Part shown: piece by piece, positions 1-9,908 of the stretch
How the letters are laid out: every line of letters starts with the position of its first letter
Position numbering within the stretch: the stretch's first letter is position 1
Source of the DNA: Euhalothece natronophila Z-M001
Lineage (GTDB): Bacteria > Cyanobacteriota > Cyanobacteriia > Cyanobacteriales > Rubidibacteraceae
Assembly: GCF_007904085.1 (NCBI RefSeq)
Contig: NZ_CP042326.1
Span: 1,550,001-1,614,000, forward strand
Direction: 5' to 3'
DNA length: 64,000 nt
Translations under genes and position numbers: made by a program
The notes under the pieces: model-generated
Databases searched by the model: none
Seen by the model: only the letters and a program-made list of their open reading frames with translations
Told to the model about the DNA's origin: nothing

Positions 1-1895
1 GCTGAGAGAGAGGTTTTCTTAATATACCCCTGTCGCGTCAGCATAATCAGATAATCTTCTTCGGTAAATTCTTGTACTGATAAGACTGTGGTGATCTTTT
101 CTTCTTGGCTAATGGGTAACATTTGTAAGAGAGGCGTTCCTCTAGACGTGCGAGACCCCACTGGTACTTGATAAGCATTGAGGGCATACACCACGCCGCG
201 ATCGCTGAAGAATAAGAGATAATCATGATCGCAACAGCTAATAAAATGCTCTACCCCATCATCTTCTTTCATTTTCGCTGCCGATTTCCCGCGAGTGGCG
301 CGATTTTGTGAACCAAAGGTATTAGCGGGCATCCGCTTAATATAGCCCTGTTCCGTGACTAAAATAATTGCTTGTTCGTTGGCAATTAAATCAAGATCAA
401 CAATTTCCCCTTCTGAACTTTCAATTTGGGTGCGACGGGGGGTGGCATATTTTTCTTTAATTTGTTCGAGTTCAGTGCGAATGATTTCTTCAATGCGTTC
501 CCGTCGGGCTAAAATATCTTGGTAATCACTAATTTTTGCTAATAAGTCTTCGTGTTCTGCTTGGATTTTTTCCGCTTCTAAGGCAGTGAGTCGTCGCAAC
601 TGCATCTGTAAGATGGCATCGGTTTGTCCCTCTGAAAGTCCAAAATGTTCAATGAGGTTGGCTTTAGCTGTGGCGGTATCTGCTGCCCCACGAATAATTT
701 GAATTACCGCTTCAATGTCTTGAAGGGCAATTAATAATCCCTGTAAAATATGATCCCGTTCTTGGGCTTTTCGTAATAAATAAGTGGTGCGACGGGTGAT
801 AGTTTCCACCCGAAACTCCACAAACACCTCTAAAAACTTTTTCAAGTTTAAGTGCTGGGGTTCTCCATTCACCAACGCCAGCATATTTGCCCCAAAATTC
901 ATCTGTAAGGGGGTTTGCTTATAGAGGTTATTTAAAACTACTCGGGGATAGGCATCTCGTCGTAATTCAATGACAATTCGCATTCCTGTGCGGTCACTTT
1001 CATCCCGAATATCAGAAATGCCATCAATTTTTTTCTCATTAACCAGTTCAGCAATTTTTTCAATAATTGAGGCTTTGTTGCTTTGATAGGGAAGTTCAGT
1101 GACGACAATGGCTTCTTTTTCCTGTCTCCCCGGTTGCGAAAGGGTTTCAATGTCAGCAACCCCACGCATGGTGATTGAGCCACGCCCTTCTTCATAAGCG
1201 GATTTAATCCCATTGCGCCCTAAAATTTGCCCTCCTGTGGGAAAATCAGGTCCTGGGATATACTGCATTAATTCCGTTGTGGTAATCTCAGGATTATTAA
1301 TAAGCGCGATCGCGCCATCGACTAATTCACCTAAGTTATGTGGGGGAATATTGGTTGCCATTCCCACCGCAATTCCCGATGATCCATTTAACAATAACTG
1401 GGGAAGACGGGAGGGAAGAACTAACGGTTCTTGTTGTGACCCATCAAAGTTATCAATAAAATCAACCGTTTCTGACTCAATATCTTGTAAAAGGGCATCA
1501 GTTGATAAAGCCTGTAAGCGACATTCTGTGTAACGCATTGCCGCTGGGGGATCATTGTCAATGGAGCCAAAGTTCCCATGCCCATTAATCAGGGGTTCAC
1601 GCATGGAGAACAATTGCGCCATTCGCACTAAGGCATCATAGACGGCGGTATCCCCATGAGGGTGATATTTCCCTAAGACTTCCCCGACCACCCGAGCGCA
1701 TTTACGAAAGGGACGATCTGCGGTGAGTCCCAATTCATACATGGCATACAAAATGCGTCTATGGACAGGTTTGAGACCATCTCGCGCATCAGGTAACGCC
1801 CGACCAACAATGACGCTCATGGCGTACTCAAGATAACATTGAGACATTTCGTTTCGCAGTTCGGTCGGGATAATCCGCTCTTGGGAAGGGGTCAT
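1..1895 (-). CDS. gyrA: DNA gyrase subunit A, C-terminal part missing at window edge
   Basis: Type II topoisomerase subunit that breaks and rejoins DNA to introduce negative supercoils together with GyrB. The reading frame starts at an ATG at 1895 and runs off the left edge, so about 631 residues are visible of a usual 820-860. The catalytic tyrosine lies in the motif [10 protein letters not shown] at residue 122, the same number as in E. coli GyrA. The winged-helix start ([22 protein letters not shown]) is intact. Near 270-330 the segment QNRATRGKS begins the C-terminal beta-pinwheel and sits where the GyrA box is expected. ParC-like paralogues exist in some cyanobacteria, and with the end missing this cannot be fully excluded. 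Confidence 0.93.
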   Translation of the reverse strand, partial: MTPSQERIIPTELRNEMSQCYLEYAMSVIVGRALPDARDGLKPVHRRILYAMYELGLTADRPFRKCARVVGEVLGKYHPHGDTAVYDALVRMAQLFSMREPLINGHGNFGSIDNDPPAAMRYTECRLQALSTDALLQDIESETVDFIDNFDGSQQEPLVLPSRLPQLLLNGSSGIAVGMATNIPPHNLGELVDGAIALINNPEITTTELMQYIPGPDFPTGGQILGRNGIKSAYEEGRGSITMRGVADIETLSQPGRQEKEAIVVTELPYQSNKASIIEKIAELVNEKKIDGISDIRDESDRTGMRIVIELRRDAYPRVVLNNLYKQTPLQMNFGANMLALVNGEPQHLNLKKFLEVFVEFRVETITRRTTYLLRKAQERDHILQGLLIALQDIEAVIQIIRGAADTATAKANLIEHFGLSEGQTDAILQMQLRRLTALEAEKIQAEHEDLLAKISDYQDILARRERIEEIIRTELEQIKEKYATPRRTQIESSEGEIVDLDLIANEQAIILVTEQGYIKRMPANTFGSQNRATRGKSAAKMKEDDGVEHFISCCDHDYLLFFSDRGVVYALNAYQVPVGSRTSRGTPLLQMLPISQEEKITTVLSVQEFTEEDYLIMLTRQGYIKKTSLS

Positions 1896-2060
1896 AAGGT
1901 TAGAAAGCTCCGTATCAGAATTCAAGACAAAAAAGGGAAGTTTTTCCCCTTTGTTCTGATCAATACTGTTGATTCATGCAATATACCCTCCCATTATAAC
2001 TTAAGTGCCTATTAGAGTGCTGATTGCAGCAAGTTTTGGGGGAGTGAATTGGCGCGATCG

Positions 2061-2492
2061 TCATCTAGGTCTAAAAACTCGAACAAAAAATTCTTGACGA
2101 TAACGTCTATAAACATCAAAATCTTTATCTAAAGAAGCAATTGCAGGAATATTTAATCTTTCAGAAATAGCAATTAATGATAAATCAGCAAAGTCCCCAG
2201 GCAAATCTTGATAAATCGAATTTAGCTCCTGAATTCTTTGATAATCTGAGACAAGCAAATGCTTACACTCAAAAATTCCTTGACTTACAGCTGATAAAAA
2301 CTCATTTTGAACTTTGATAAAAGGGGCGAGTAACCACATCACTTCAGTTACACAAGCAACCGTTGTTACTAACTGACTTCGACAATCTGAAAAAAAATCA
2401 ATGGTTTGGCTGTGGTATTTATCTTCTTCATCGTAAAAAGCAATTAACACTCCACTATCAATCAATATATTGGGATAATCATTCTCGATCAT
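2061..2492 (-). CDS. PIN-domain ribonuclease toxin (VapC-like)
   Basis: A 143-residue PIN-fold protein. The first acidic residue of the active site is in ILIDSGVLIAFYD near residue 12, a second acidic residue is in CVTEVMWLL, and the C-terminal pair is in PGDFADLSL and SLDKDFDVYR. PIN toxins cleave RNA using metal ions held by these acids. The gene overlaps the upstream small gene by 14 nt on the same strand, the usual antitoxin-toxin arrangement. Cyanobacterial homologues are often annotated only as a type II toxin-antitoxin PIN protein. The target RNA is unknown. Confidence 0.8.
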   Translation of the reverse strand: MIENDYPNILIDSGVLIAFYDEEDKYHSQTIDFFSDCRSQLVTTVACVTEVMWLLAPFIKVQNEFLSAVSQGIFECKHLLVSDYQRIQELNSIYQDLPGDFADLSLIAISERLNIPAIASLDKDFDVYRRYRQEFFVRVFRPR

Positions 2493-2757
2493 ACTTCTGT
2501 TTCATTTTCTGAGCTATAGTTTTTTTACGAACTTCCCGATCCGATAAATTGCCACCTCCCTTGATCATTTTTTTTGAGACTCCGCCTAAACGTTCTAACA
2601 CTGTTAACTTTTTCTCCCTTTTTGGTAGTTGGATATTTTTCTCATGATCTGACTCCTTCTCCAATTTTTCTACAAAATATAAAATTGAAGTCAGTTGTTC
2701 TTCAGAAAGAGTATTAATCTTTTCAAGTAAGCGATTTTTTATGGTGTTTGTATTCAT
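2479..2757 (-). CDS. Putative antitoxin paired with the PIN toxin
   Basis: A 92-residue, charged, mostly helical protein directly upstream of and overlapping the PIN gene. The N-terminal half (LLEKINTLSEEQLTSILYFVEKLE) resembles the amphipathic leader of cyanobacterial antitoxins of the DUF2281 kind. The C-terminal half is basic and likely wraps the toxin. No helix-turn-helix or RHH signature is clear. The assignment rests mainly on gene order and overlap. Confidence 0.6.
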   Translation of the reverse strand: MNTNTIKNRLLEKINTLSEEQLTSILYFVEKLEKESDHEKNIQLPKREKKLTVLERLGGVSKKMIKGGGNLSDREVRKKTIAQKMKQKYDRE

Positions 2758-2895
2758 GGTTATAACTCTTTTAGGATATATATTAAAAACTGCTTCTAAA
2801 TATTTGTTAGACTTGAAAAACCTTATCGAGGAGGGTTACTAATACCTAGGTAGGTTAGCGTCAACTAAACCCAACCTAGATATTATAGTTAAGAA

Positions 2896-3375
2896 TTAAG
2901 CAGCTTCACCGCCGCCTAAACTACCGATAATTTTTAATAGAATTTGCATTCCAGTAATGGCTTGCCAACTAAATAATCCCAACACCCCAACATTGAGAAC
3001 GATATGAGCATTACGCGCTAAGTCGTTTCCTTTTGTCATCCAAGGGACTAATGCGGCTGAAGTCGCAAAAAGGGCAAGCATTCCTAAGCCTACTAATAGG
3101 TGAGGCCCCACAAATAATTTACCATTATTAATGTAGGTAATTGCCATTCCCCCTAAGTTTCCAAAAATTACTAAAGCTAATAAAATTGAACTTAAAGCGT
3201 AGTGTTTATCTCTCAGTTTTCCTTTGTCTTTTTTGATATTCTCAGCACTTCCTGTGCGAGCGCGACGATATTGGATGCCTAAATATAGAGTATAAACAGA
3301 AAGTGCCAATAAAACCCACATAATTAGGGGATGGGAAAATTGCGACCAAGTTTTTACAGCTTCTGGTAGTTCCAT
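2896..3375 (-). CDS. DUF4079 cyanobacterial membrane protein
   Basis: A 159-residue protein with four predicted membrane segments: near residues 15-32, 60-80, 90-110 and 125-147. Histidines sit at segment edges (FSHPLIMW, GPHLLVG, NAHIVLN), which suggests a cytochrome b561-like four-helix heme-binding fold. It matches the DUF4079 family found in cyanobacteria and plastid-bearing lineages, as I remember it. Function is not established. It is transcribed away from the thioredoxin reductase gene, with about 170 bp between them. Confidence 0.75.
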   Translation of the reverse strand: MELPEAVKTWSQFSHPLIMWVLLALSVYTLYLGIQYRRARTGSAENIKKDKGKLRDKHYALSSILLALVIFGNLGGMAITYINNGKLFVGPHLLVGLGMLALFATSAALVPWMTKGNDLARNAHIVLNVGVLGLFSWQAITGMQILLKIIGSLGGGEAA

Positions 3376-3544
3376 GGTTCTCCTCTATCTCGTTATCTTT
3401 CTTAATGGTTGTAACAATTCTTTATTATAATGATATTTCCTCTGACTCACACTATGGAATTTAGAGTCAACCAGCAAGTTAATTTCCCCTTTGTGAGGTA
3501 GTGATAGTGCAATTTAACCACGCTATAATTTACTCGTAGTCGTT

Positions 3545-4960
3545 ATGAGTTTGAACAATATGAGTGATAACCAAACTGTAGAAAACCTAGTTATTATTGG
3601 ATCAGGTCCTGCTGGCTATACTGCTGGACTCTATGCTGGGCGAGCCAACTTAAAACCAGTAATGTTTGAAGGCTTTGAAGCTGGTGGTTCTCCGGGTGGA
3701 CAATTAATGACAACTAGTGATGTAGAAAACTATCCCGGCTTTCCTGAAGGCATCACTGGCCCCAAACTGATGCAAGAGATGAAAGCGCAAGCCCAACGGT
3801 GGGGAACCGAAGTTTATACTGAAGATGTCATTGAAGCTGACTTAACCCAACGCCCCTTTACCATTCGTTCTCAAGAAAGAGAAGTAAAAGCCCATAGTGT
3901 CATTATTGCTACTGGGGCAAATGCAAAACGCCTACACCTGCCTAATGAAGATAAATTCTGGAATCAAGGAATTTCTGCTTGTGCCATTTGTGATGGGGCA
4001 AACCCAATGTTTAAGGGGAATGATGTAGTGGTTATTGGGGGTGGTGACTCCGCAGCAGAAGAAGCCGCTTATGTGACTAAATACTGTGACCATGTTCATT
4101 TATTAGTCCGTCGTGACGAAATGCGGGCAAGTAAAACGCTACAAGATCGAGTTTTAAATCATCCTAAAATTACCATTCATTGGAATACAGAAGCGGTGGA
4201 TGTTTATGGACAGGAAGGGGGCTTCCTTGAAGGGGTGAAAATTCGCAATCGTCAAACTGGCGAAGAAAGCAATTTACCAGCGCGAGGGTTATTCTATGCT
4301 ATTGGTCACACCCCGAATACACAATTATTCCAAGGACAATTAGATTTAGATGAAACGGGCTATATTATTACTAAACCAGACTCGGTAGAAACCAATATTG
4401 AAGGTGTTTATGCTGCTGGCGATGTGCAAGATCATGAGTTTCGCCAGGCGGTAACAGCGGCTGGAACCGGTTGTCAGGCAGCGATGTTGGCAGAACGGTG
4501 GTTATCGGCAAATAACTTAGCTACAGAATATCATCAAGATGAAGATGCGGAAGCTACTGCTACCCGTAGTGAGGACGAAGATAAACCTACCGCAGATACA
4601 GAAGAAACCTTTGATATTAATGAAACTCGCCATTATGGGGGTTATGCCCTACGTCGGCTTTTCCATGAAAGCGATCGCGTTTTAGTGGTTAAATATGTTG
4701 GCCCCAATTGTGGACTTTGTGCAACTCTGAAACCAATTTTAGATGGGGTAATTGATGAGTACGCCGATAAGGTTCATTTTGTGGAAATTGATATCGCTGA
4801 TGAACCTGATATTGCGGAAAATGCGATGGTAACGGGAACGCCAACAGTACAATTCTTCCGTAATCAAGAAATTGTGGATCAACTGCGAGGGGTGAAACAA
4901 AAAAGCGAATATCGTCAACGTATTGAAGAATATCTCGCAGAAACGGTTAGCGCTAAGTAA
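3545..4960 (+). CDS. ntrC: NADPH-dependent thioredoxin reductase with C-terminal thioredoxin domain (NTRC type)
   Basis: A bifunctional redox enzyme of 471 residues. Residues about 12-320 form the FAD/NADPH reductase: FAD motif [16 protein letters not shown], redox pair CAIC at C146/C149, NADPH motif [19 protein letters not shown] end motif [10 protein letters not shown]. An acidic linker (about 330-360) leads to a thioredoxin domain with the pair C389-G-L-C392 before TLKPILDG. In plants and cyanobacteria NTRC reduces 2-Cys peroxiredoxin and tunes photosynthetic enzymes. The thioredoxin site reads CGLC instead of the usual CGPC. A TATAAT box lies at 3524-3529. An internal ATG at 3560 is an alternative start. 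The symbol here means NTRC, not the nitrogen regulator. Confidence 0.9.
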   Translation: MSLNNMSDNQTVENLVIIGSGPAGYTAGLYAGRANLKPVMFEGFEAGGSPGGQLMTTSDVENYPGFPEGITGPKLMQEMKAQAQRWGTEVYTEDVIEADLTQRPFTIRSQEREVKAHSVIIATGANAKRLHLPNEDKFWNQGISACAICDGANPMFKGNDVVVIGGGDSAAEEAAYVTKYCDHVHLLVRRDEMRASKTLQDRVLNHPKITIHWNTEAVDVYGQEGGFLEGVKIRNRQTGEESNLPARGLFYAIGHTPNTQLFQGQLDLDETGYIITKPDSVETNIEGVYAAGDVQDHEFRQAVTAAGTGCQAAMLAERWLSANNLATEYHQDEDAEATATRSEDEDKPTADTEETFDINETRHYGGYALRRLFHESDRVLVVKYVGPNCGLCATLKPILDGVIDEYADKVHFVEIDIADEPDIAENAMVTGTPTVQFFRNQEIVDQLRGVKQKSEYRQRIEEYLAETVSAK

Positions 4961-5060
4961 GTTATCAAAATTTTGTTGCCTTTTGTAACAAGTTGTGTTG
5001 TTTTTCGCCTAAAATACTGCAAAGTAGGGATTGGATAGATTTAAAAGGAGACAATTAATT

Positions 5061-5156
5061 ATGGGCATATCAGAAACACAAGTCTTTGTCGCGTTAGTTA
5101 TCGCATTACTCCCCGGTATTATGGCATTTCGTCTAGCAACCGAACTGTATAAATAA
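5061..5156 (+). CDS. psaM: Photosystem I reaction centre subunit XII, PsaM
   Basis: A 31-residue single-helix thylakoid protein. The sequence begins MGISETQVFVALVIALLP and ends FRLATELYK, which matches the PsaM family along its entire length. PsaM sits at the trimer/monomer interface region of cyanobacterial photosystem I. A purine-rich RBS (AAAAGGAG, 5043-5050) precedes the ATG by 10 nt, and a clear intrinsic terminator follows at 5194. It appears to be a monocistronic unit. Confidence 0.95.
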   Translation: MGISETQVFVALVIALLPGIMAFRLATELYK

Positions 5157-5193
5157 GTTGAAGGTTTGCCCTAGACATTAATACATCGTAATT

Positions 5194-5226
5194 CCGCCTA
5201 TAGTTAGAACCTATAGGTGGTTTTTT
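5194..5226 (+). terminator. Intrinsic terminator after psaM
   Basis: Stem CCGCCTATAG pairs with CTATAGGTGG (one G-T pair) around a short loop, followed by a run of six T. It ends the psaM transcript about 40 nt after the stop codon. Confidence 0.85.
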
Positions 5227-5306
5227 GTGACTTCAGCATTATCACCGAGAGGGGAAAATCGGTAATATAGGGCTAAAATCGTTATTTATAGTCTCTATTT
5301 ACTATT

Positions 5307-5687
5307 ATGCCTACCAAAAATGCTCGCCCAGTTCGTAAAACTTCACATCAGAATCGCAACAACGTTACTTATCGCAGTTTTCCTCGTTATGGTGGCTTAA
5401 CTCTGGAAATCGGTGCCAAAATTTTAACCAATGCCTTAATTATTGCTGTCGCGATCGCGGCTTTAAATAGACTCCTTCCCCATTATCAAACCCAAAACGC
5501 GAGATTAGAGGAGTTAAACAACGAAGTGGAACGAACTCAAGCCCGTGTTGATCGCCTCAATAGCCAGTTTACTCGCAATTTTGATCCCTATCAAAGTCAG
5601 GAAATTCGGCAAGAACATACCCATCAAATTAAGCCCAATCAGCGTCGCATTGTTTGGTTAGAACCAGAAACCCAAAATCCTGAATAA
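5307..5687 (+). CDS. Small membrane coiled-coil protein upstream of polA
   Basis: A 126-residue protein with a basic N-terminus (about 1-30), one membrane segment near residues 38-57 (ILTNALIIAVAIAALNRLL) and a coiled coil at about 60-90 (RLEELNNEVERTQARVDRLN). This topology resembles the FtsB/DivIC/FtsL class of septal proteins, but no diagnostic residues support that function. It ends 2 nt before polA and is very likely co-transcribed with it. I know it only as a conserved cyanobacterial hypothetical. Confidence 0.7.
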   Translation: MPTKNARPVRKTSHQNRNNVTYRSFPRYGGLTLEIGAKILTNALIIAVAIAALNRLLPHYQTQNARLEELNNEVERTQARVDRLNSQFTRNFDPYQSQEIRQEHTHQIKPNQRRIVWLEPETQNPE

Positions 5688-5689
5688 CC

Positions 5690-8563
5690 ATGAAACCAAT
5701 CAAAAATAATTCGCCAGTTTTACTGTTAGTGGATGGTCATTCTCTCGCCTTTCGTGCTTACTATGCCTTTGCTAAGGGCCGAGAAGGGGGGTTAAAGGCT
5801 TCTGATGGCACTCCTACCAGTATTTGCTTTGGGTTTCTTAAATCCTTATTATTAGTGTTAGAGGCGGAAAAGCCTGAGGCTGTCGCGATCGCGTTTGATT
5901 TAGGCTTACCTACCTTTCGTCATGATGCTGATGCAACTTATAAAGCCGATCGCGCTGATACCCCTGATGATTTTATCCCCGACTTAGCCAATTTACAGGA
6001 AATTCTTGCTGCCCTCAATTTACAAGTGGTAACAGCAGAAGGCTATGAAGCTGATGATGTACTAGGAACTTTAGCCACTAAGGGGAAAGAACAAGGTTAT
6101 CTTACTAAAATTGTTAGCGGCGATCGCGATTTATTTCAACTCATTGATGATACGGAACAAATTAGTGTTCTCTATCTTGATAAATCAGTTTTAAAAGGAT
6201 CAAAAACTATCCAAGAATATCACGTTGAAGAGGTGAAAACCACTTTAAAAATTTCCCCTTCTCAAGTTGTTGATTATAAAGCCCTTTGTGGAGATAAATC
6301 AGATAATATTCCTGGAGTAAAAGGCATTGGAGAAAAAACAGCAGTTAAACTCCTTGAAGAATATGGAAGCCTTCACGGGATTTATGAACACCTTAGTGAA
6401 ATAAAAGGGGCAACGAAAACTAAATTAGAAACTGGAAAAGCTGATGCTGAACATTCTCAGTATCTTGCCCAAATTCAAACAGATATTCCGTTAAATATTA
6501 CCCTCAGTGAGTGTAAACTTAAAGGTATTAATTTAGCTGAATTAAAACCCTTACTTGCTAAATTAGAACTGAAAAAATTTCTCAGTCAGTTAGACTATTT
6601 GCAACAGCAACTGGGTGGTGAGGCTGAAACCGATGAAGAAAACGAAGACGAAAGCCTTGCCTTTTTCACAGCAGAAGAAACCAAACAGCAGCAACAGTCC
6701 ACGTTAAAAGTTCAACCCGAAATTATTGATAGTTCTGAGAAATTAGAGCAACTAATTACCACCTTAAAACAATATCAAGATAAATCTTATCCTGTCAGTT
6801 GGGATACCGAAACCACTGGCTTAAAACCGCGAGATGCGAACTTAGTGGGAATTGGTTGTTGTTGGGGAAAAAACCTAACCGATACTGCTTATATTCCTGT
6901 TCAGCATACCGAAGGAACTTGTTTAGACATAACAGAAATTCGAGAGGCACTACGTCCTATTTTAGAAAGTGCAACCTATCCCAAGACATTACAAAATGCA
7001 AAATTTGATCGCCTAGTCTTTCGACATTTCGGCATTCAGTTAGCAGGAGTGGTTTTTGACACCATGCTTGCTAGTTATGTCTTACACCCCGAACGCAATC
7101 ATAACTTAAGTGAATTAGCGGCTAAATATTTACCTGAGTTGACGATCAAAAGTTATCAAGAGTTAGAGATAGCCAAAAATGAAACCATTGCCGACTTAGA
7201 CATTAAAACCGTTGCTGAATATTGTGGGATGGATGCCTATGTCACTTATCAGTTAACGCTTTTATTAGCCAAGGAATTAGAGGCAATTCCCCCCTTAGAT
7301 CGGCTTTTAAGAAAAATTGAAATTCCCCTAGAGCCAATTTTAGCCGAAATGGAATACTGGGGGATTAGAATAGATACTGAGTATTTACAAACCTTATCAA
7401 ATGAAATTAGTAAGCAATTAGAAGCAATTGAAAGCCAAACCTATGAACTAGCTGGTGAAACTTTTAATCTCAACTCTCCCAAGCAGTTGAGTCATATTCT
7501 TTTTGAAAAACTGAATTTAAACCGAAAAAAATCCCGAAAAACCAAAACAGGTTACTCCACTAATCATGCGATTTTAGAAAAATTACAGGGAGATCACCCG
7601 ATTATAGATTTAATTTTAAGTCATCGTACTTTGTCGAAACTCAAATCAACTTATGTGGATGCACTGCCAAATTTAGTTAATCCTGAAACGCAACGCATTT
7701 ATACAGATTTTAATCAAGCAGTTACCACCACAGGAAGGCTATCTTCTTCTAATCCCAACTTACAAAATATTCCCATCAGAACAGAATTTTCTCGACAAAT
7801 TCGCCGTGCCTTTCTCCCTAAAAAAGATTGGCTATTAGTCGCAGCCGATTATTCTCAAATTGAACTAAGAATTCTCACTCATTTTAGTCAAGAACCCATT
7901 TTATTAGATGCTTATCAAACAGGAAAAGATGTCCACGAAGTGACCGCAAAATTATTATTTGAAAAAGAAGAAATTACAGCCGAAGAAAGACGCTTAGGAA
8001 AAACGATTAATTTTGGCGTTATTTATGGCATGGGGGCGCAACGATTTGCTAGAGAAGCGGCAGTTAGTAATCAAAAAGGAAAAGAATTTATTGATAAATA
8101 TCATTCTCGCTATCCTCAAGTTTTTGCCTATTTAGAAAGACAGAAAAAAAGCGCGATCGCGCTTGGATATGTAGAAACTATTATGAAACGCAGACGATAT
8201 TTCTATTTTAATGGCACTCCCTTAGAAAAGCTAAAGGGAAGCGATCCTGATAGTATTGATTTAGATAGCTTAAAATTAGGGAGAGAAGAAAGTGAAACCC
8301 TCCGCGCTGCTGCCAATGCACCAATCCAAGGATCAAGTGCCGATATTATTAAACTAGCTATGGTAAAACTAGGGGAATTATTAGCCTCTTATCAAAGCCG
8401 TTTGCTTTTACAAGTCCATGACGAGTTAGTTTTTGAAATTCATCCTGAAGAATGGGAAGAATTACGCCCGAAAATTAAAACTATAATGGAAGAGACGGTT
8501 TCCTTAAAGATTCCCCTAGAAGTGGAAATTAGTGTTGGAAAAAACTGGATGGAGGCTAAATAG
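5690..8563 (+). CDS. polA: DNA polymerase I
   Basis: A 957-residue family A polymerase for Okazaki fragment maturation and repair. Residues 1 to about 300 are the 5'-3' exonuclease (EADDVLGTLA, SGDRDLFQL, GDKSDNIPGVKGIG). The 3'-5' proofreading domain keeps its catalytic acids: DTETTGL with D372 and E374, NAKFDRLV, and YCGMDAYVTYQL. The polymerase domain has motif A DYSQIELRIL (D720), motif B RRLGKTINFGVIYG and motif C QVHDELVFEI (H910, D911). Length is normal for an enzyme with all three activities. The ATG follows the upstream small membrane-protein gene by 2 nt. Confidence 0.97.
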   Translation: MKPIKNNSPVLLLVDGHSLAFRAYYAFAKGREGGLKASDGTPTSICFGFLKSLLLVLEAEKPEAVAIAFDLGLPTFRHDADATYKADRADTPDDFIPDLANLQEILAALNLQVVTAEGYEADDVLGTLATKGKEQGYLTKIVSGDRDLFQLIDDTEQISVLYLDKSVLKGSKTIQEYHVEEVKTTLKISPSQVVDYKALCGDKSDNIPGVKGIGEKTAVKLLEEYGSLHGIYEHLSEIKGATKTKLETGKADAEHSQYLAQIQTDIPLNITLSECKLKGINLAELKPLLAKLELKKFLSQLDYLQQQLGGEAETDEENEDESLAFFTAEETKQQQQSTLKVQPEIIDSSEKLEQLITTLKQYQDKSYPVSWDTETTGLKPRDANLVGIGCCWGKNLTDTAYIPVQHTEGTCLDITEIREALRPILESATYPKTLQNAKFDRLVFRHFGIQLAGVVFDTMLASYVLHPERNHNLSELAAKYLPELTIKSYQELEIAKNETIADLDIKTVAEYCGMDAYVTYQLTLLLAKELEAIPPLDRLLRKIEIPLEPILAEMEYWGIRIDTEYLQTLSNEISKQLEAIESQTYELAGETFNLNSPKQLSHILFEKLNLNRKKSRKTKTGYSTNHAILEKLQGDHPIIDLILSHRTLSKLKSTYVDALPNLVNPETQRIYTDFNQAVTTTGRLSSSNPNLQNIPIRTEFSRQIRRAFLPKKDWLLVAADYSQIELRILTHFSQEPILLDAYQTGKDVHEVTAKLLFEKEEITAEERRLGKTINFGVIYGMGAQRFAREAAVSNQKGKEFIDKYHSRYPQVFAYLERQKKSAIALGYVETIMKRRRYFYFNGTPLEKLKGSDPDSIDLDSLKLGREESETLRAAANAPIQGSSADIIKLAMVKLGELLASYQSRLLLQVHDELVFEIHPEEWEELRPKIKTIMEETVSLKIPLEVEISVGKNWMEAK

Positions 8564-8621
8564 GCTTCTATATCTCTAAGGGAGAACTTAAATAGATGGG
8601 GCTAAATTGATAGAGTTTCTA

Positions 8622-9686
8622 TTATTCTTCCACTTGCCAACTTTGCGCGATCGCGCCTTCATCCACAATTCGCTTAGGACGTAAAATAAGAATCACTTTC
8701 CCCAATAACGCTTGCTCAGGGGCTTGTTCAAACCAACGAATTGCCAATCCTGACTCAGTTTCTACAAGAAAGTAACTGTAGAGATACCACTCCGTATCCG
8801 CGCGATCAACCACCACTAAAAAGGGTTCATTGGCAAGGCTATCTGCCTTTGGTAAGTCTTCTCTCTCACAGGGAATCGCCACAGGATCAGCGGCTGCCCA
8901 AACGATTTGCCAACCCGGTAGAGCAACACAATCGACATTAGAGGAGATACGAGTGACACTAAATCGTCCTTGAAACTGAGGTTGCTGATAGCTTTGAAAT
9001 TCAGCAGAAGAAATTTTTAAATTAGGGGCAACAGGAATAATACGGGGCAATTCCTCCTCTTGTTCGAGGCGGTATAACGGTAAAGTGGGTGCTGGCGTTG
9101 TCGGGACAACGGTAAAATCGCTCAGAAGGCTCTCAATTTGCTCTCTAGCGGTACTAGAAGCGGCATAACGAAGTCCTTGGGCAATAAGGCGCGATCGCGC
9201 TTGTAAGTCCTTTTTTCCTCGGGCTAACTTCCAGTAATGATAGGCAACCGCATCTCCTGCCGCATCCGTAAACCCTTCTGGCAAACGATTCAGATAGGAA
9301 AACTCTTTTACGGCTTTGGCAACTTCATGGGCTTCAGGTTGAGTTAAATTCTTTTCTACCGCTAATGTCGCCACTTCCACCCGTTCTTTTGGCGGAAGAA
9401 TCCGAAACTCATACAGGATATCACTTCCCTTCTGGGTAAAATACGCTTTAACCTTCTCTTCTACCGTCGCCTTAATCAAGCTATCATACACCTGACTAGC
9501 GACAATTACTTGATTTTGGTGAACTGGCTCAAATCCCGTTTCCTCAAAAATGGTTTGGGTATTGTACCCCCCTTTTTGTAACTCTTGACAAGACTTTCCC
9601 CATTCCACCCAATTTCCTTCTTTTTGTCGCAGTTGTCGCAGTAATTCCGTTGCCCGTTCTTCAGAAAGGGGAGATTGTTCAGACAT
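8622..9686 (-). CDS. raf1: RuBisCO accumulation factor 1 (Raf1)
   Basis: A 354-residue assembly chaperone that holds RbcL dimers before the small subunit binds. The N-terminal helical domain (about 10-190) has the family pattern LRQKEGNWVEWGKSCQELQKGGY and TGFEPVHQNQVIVASQVY. After a flexible linker the C-terminal half (about 215-350) is beta-rich and acts as the dimerisation domain in known Raf1 structures. Length matches the family. It is convergent with polA and divergent from hemA. No RuBisCO genes are nearby, which is common. Confidence 0.9.
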   Translation of the reverse strand: MSEQSPLSEERATELLRQLRQKEGNWVEWGKSCQELQKGGYNTQTIFEETGFEPVHQNQVIVASQVYDSLIKATVEEKVKAYFTQKGSDILYEFRILPPKERVEVATLAVEKNLTQPEAHEVAKAVKEFSYLNRLPEGFTDAAGDAVAYHYWKLARGKKDLQARSRLIAQGLRYAASSTAREQIESLLSDFTVVPTTPAPTLPLYRLEQEEELPRIIPVAPNLKISSAEFQSYQQPQFQGRFSVTRISSNVDCVALPGWQIVWAAADPVAIPCEREDLPKADSLANEPFLVVVDRADTEWYLYSYFLVETESGLAIRWFEQAPEQALLGKVILILRPKRIVDEGAIAQSWQVEE

Positions 9687-9908
9687 AAGTTACATTAGAT
9701 TCCCAGCTCGTCATTTAATAATTTAAACCCTTTTGGTTATCTCAGGGCAAAAGTAACAAGTTCAACAAAATTTTACAAAGTTTGTTTGCAAAATCTTTCT
9801 TTCGGGACACATTTCCGTATAAATTGCAAAAGATAGAGAGGAGTTATAGCGACTCCATAAACTTGTTTTTATACTGACGCGAAGAAGAAAATATCCTTGG
9901 GAGAACAC

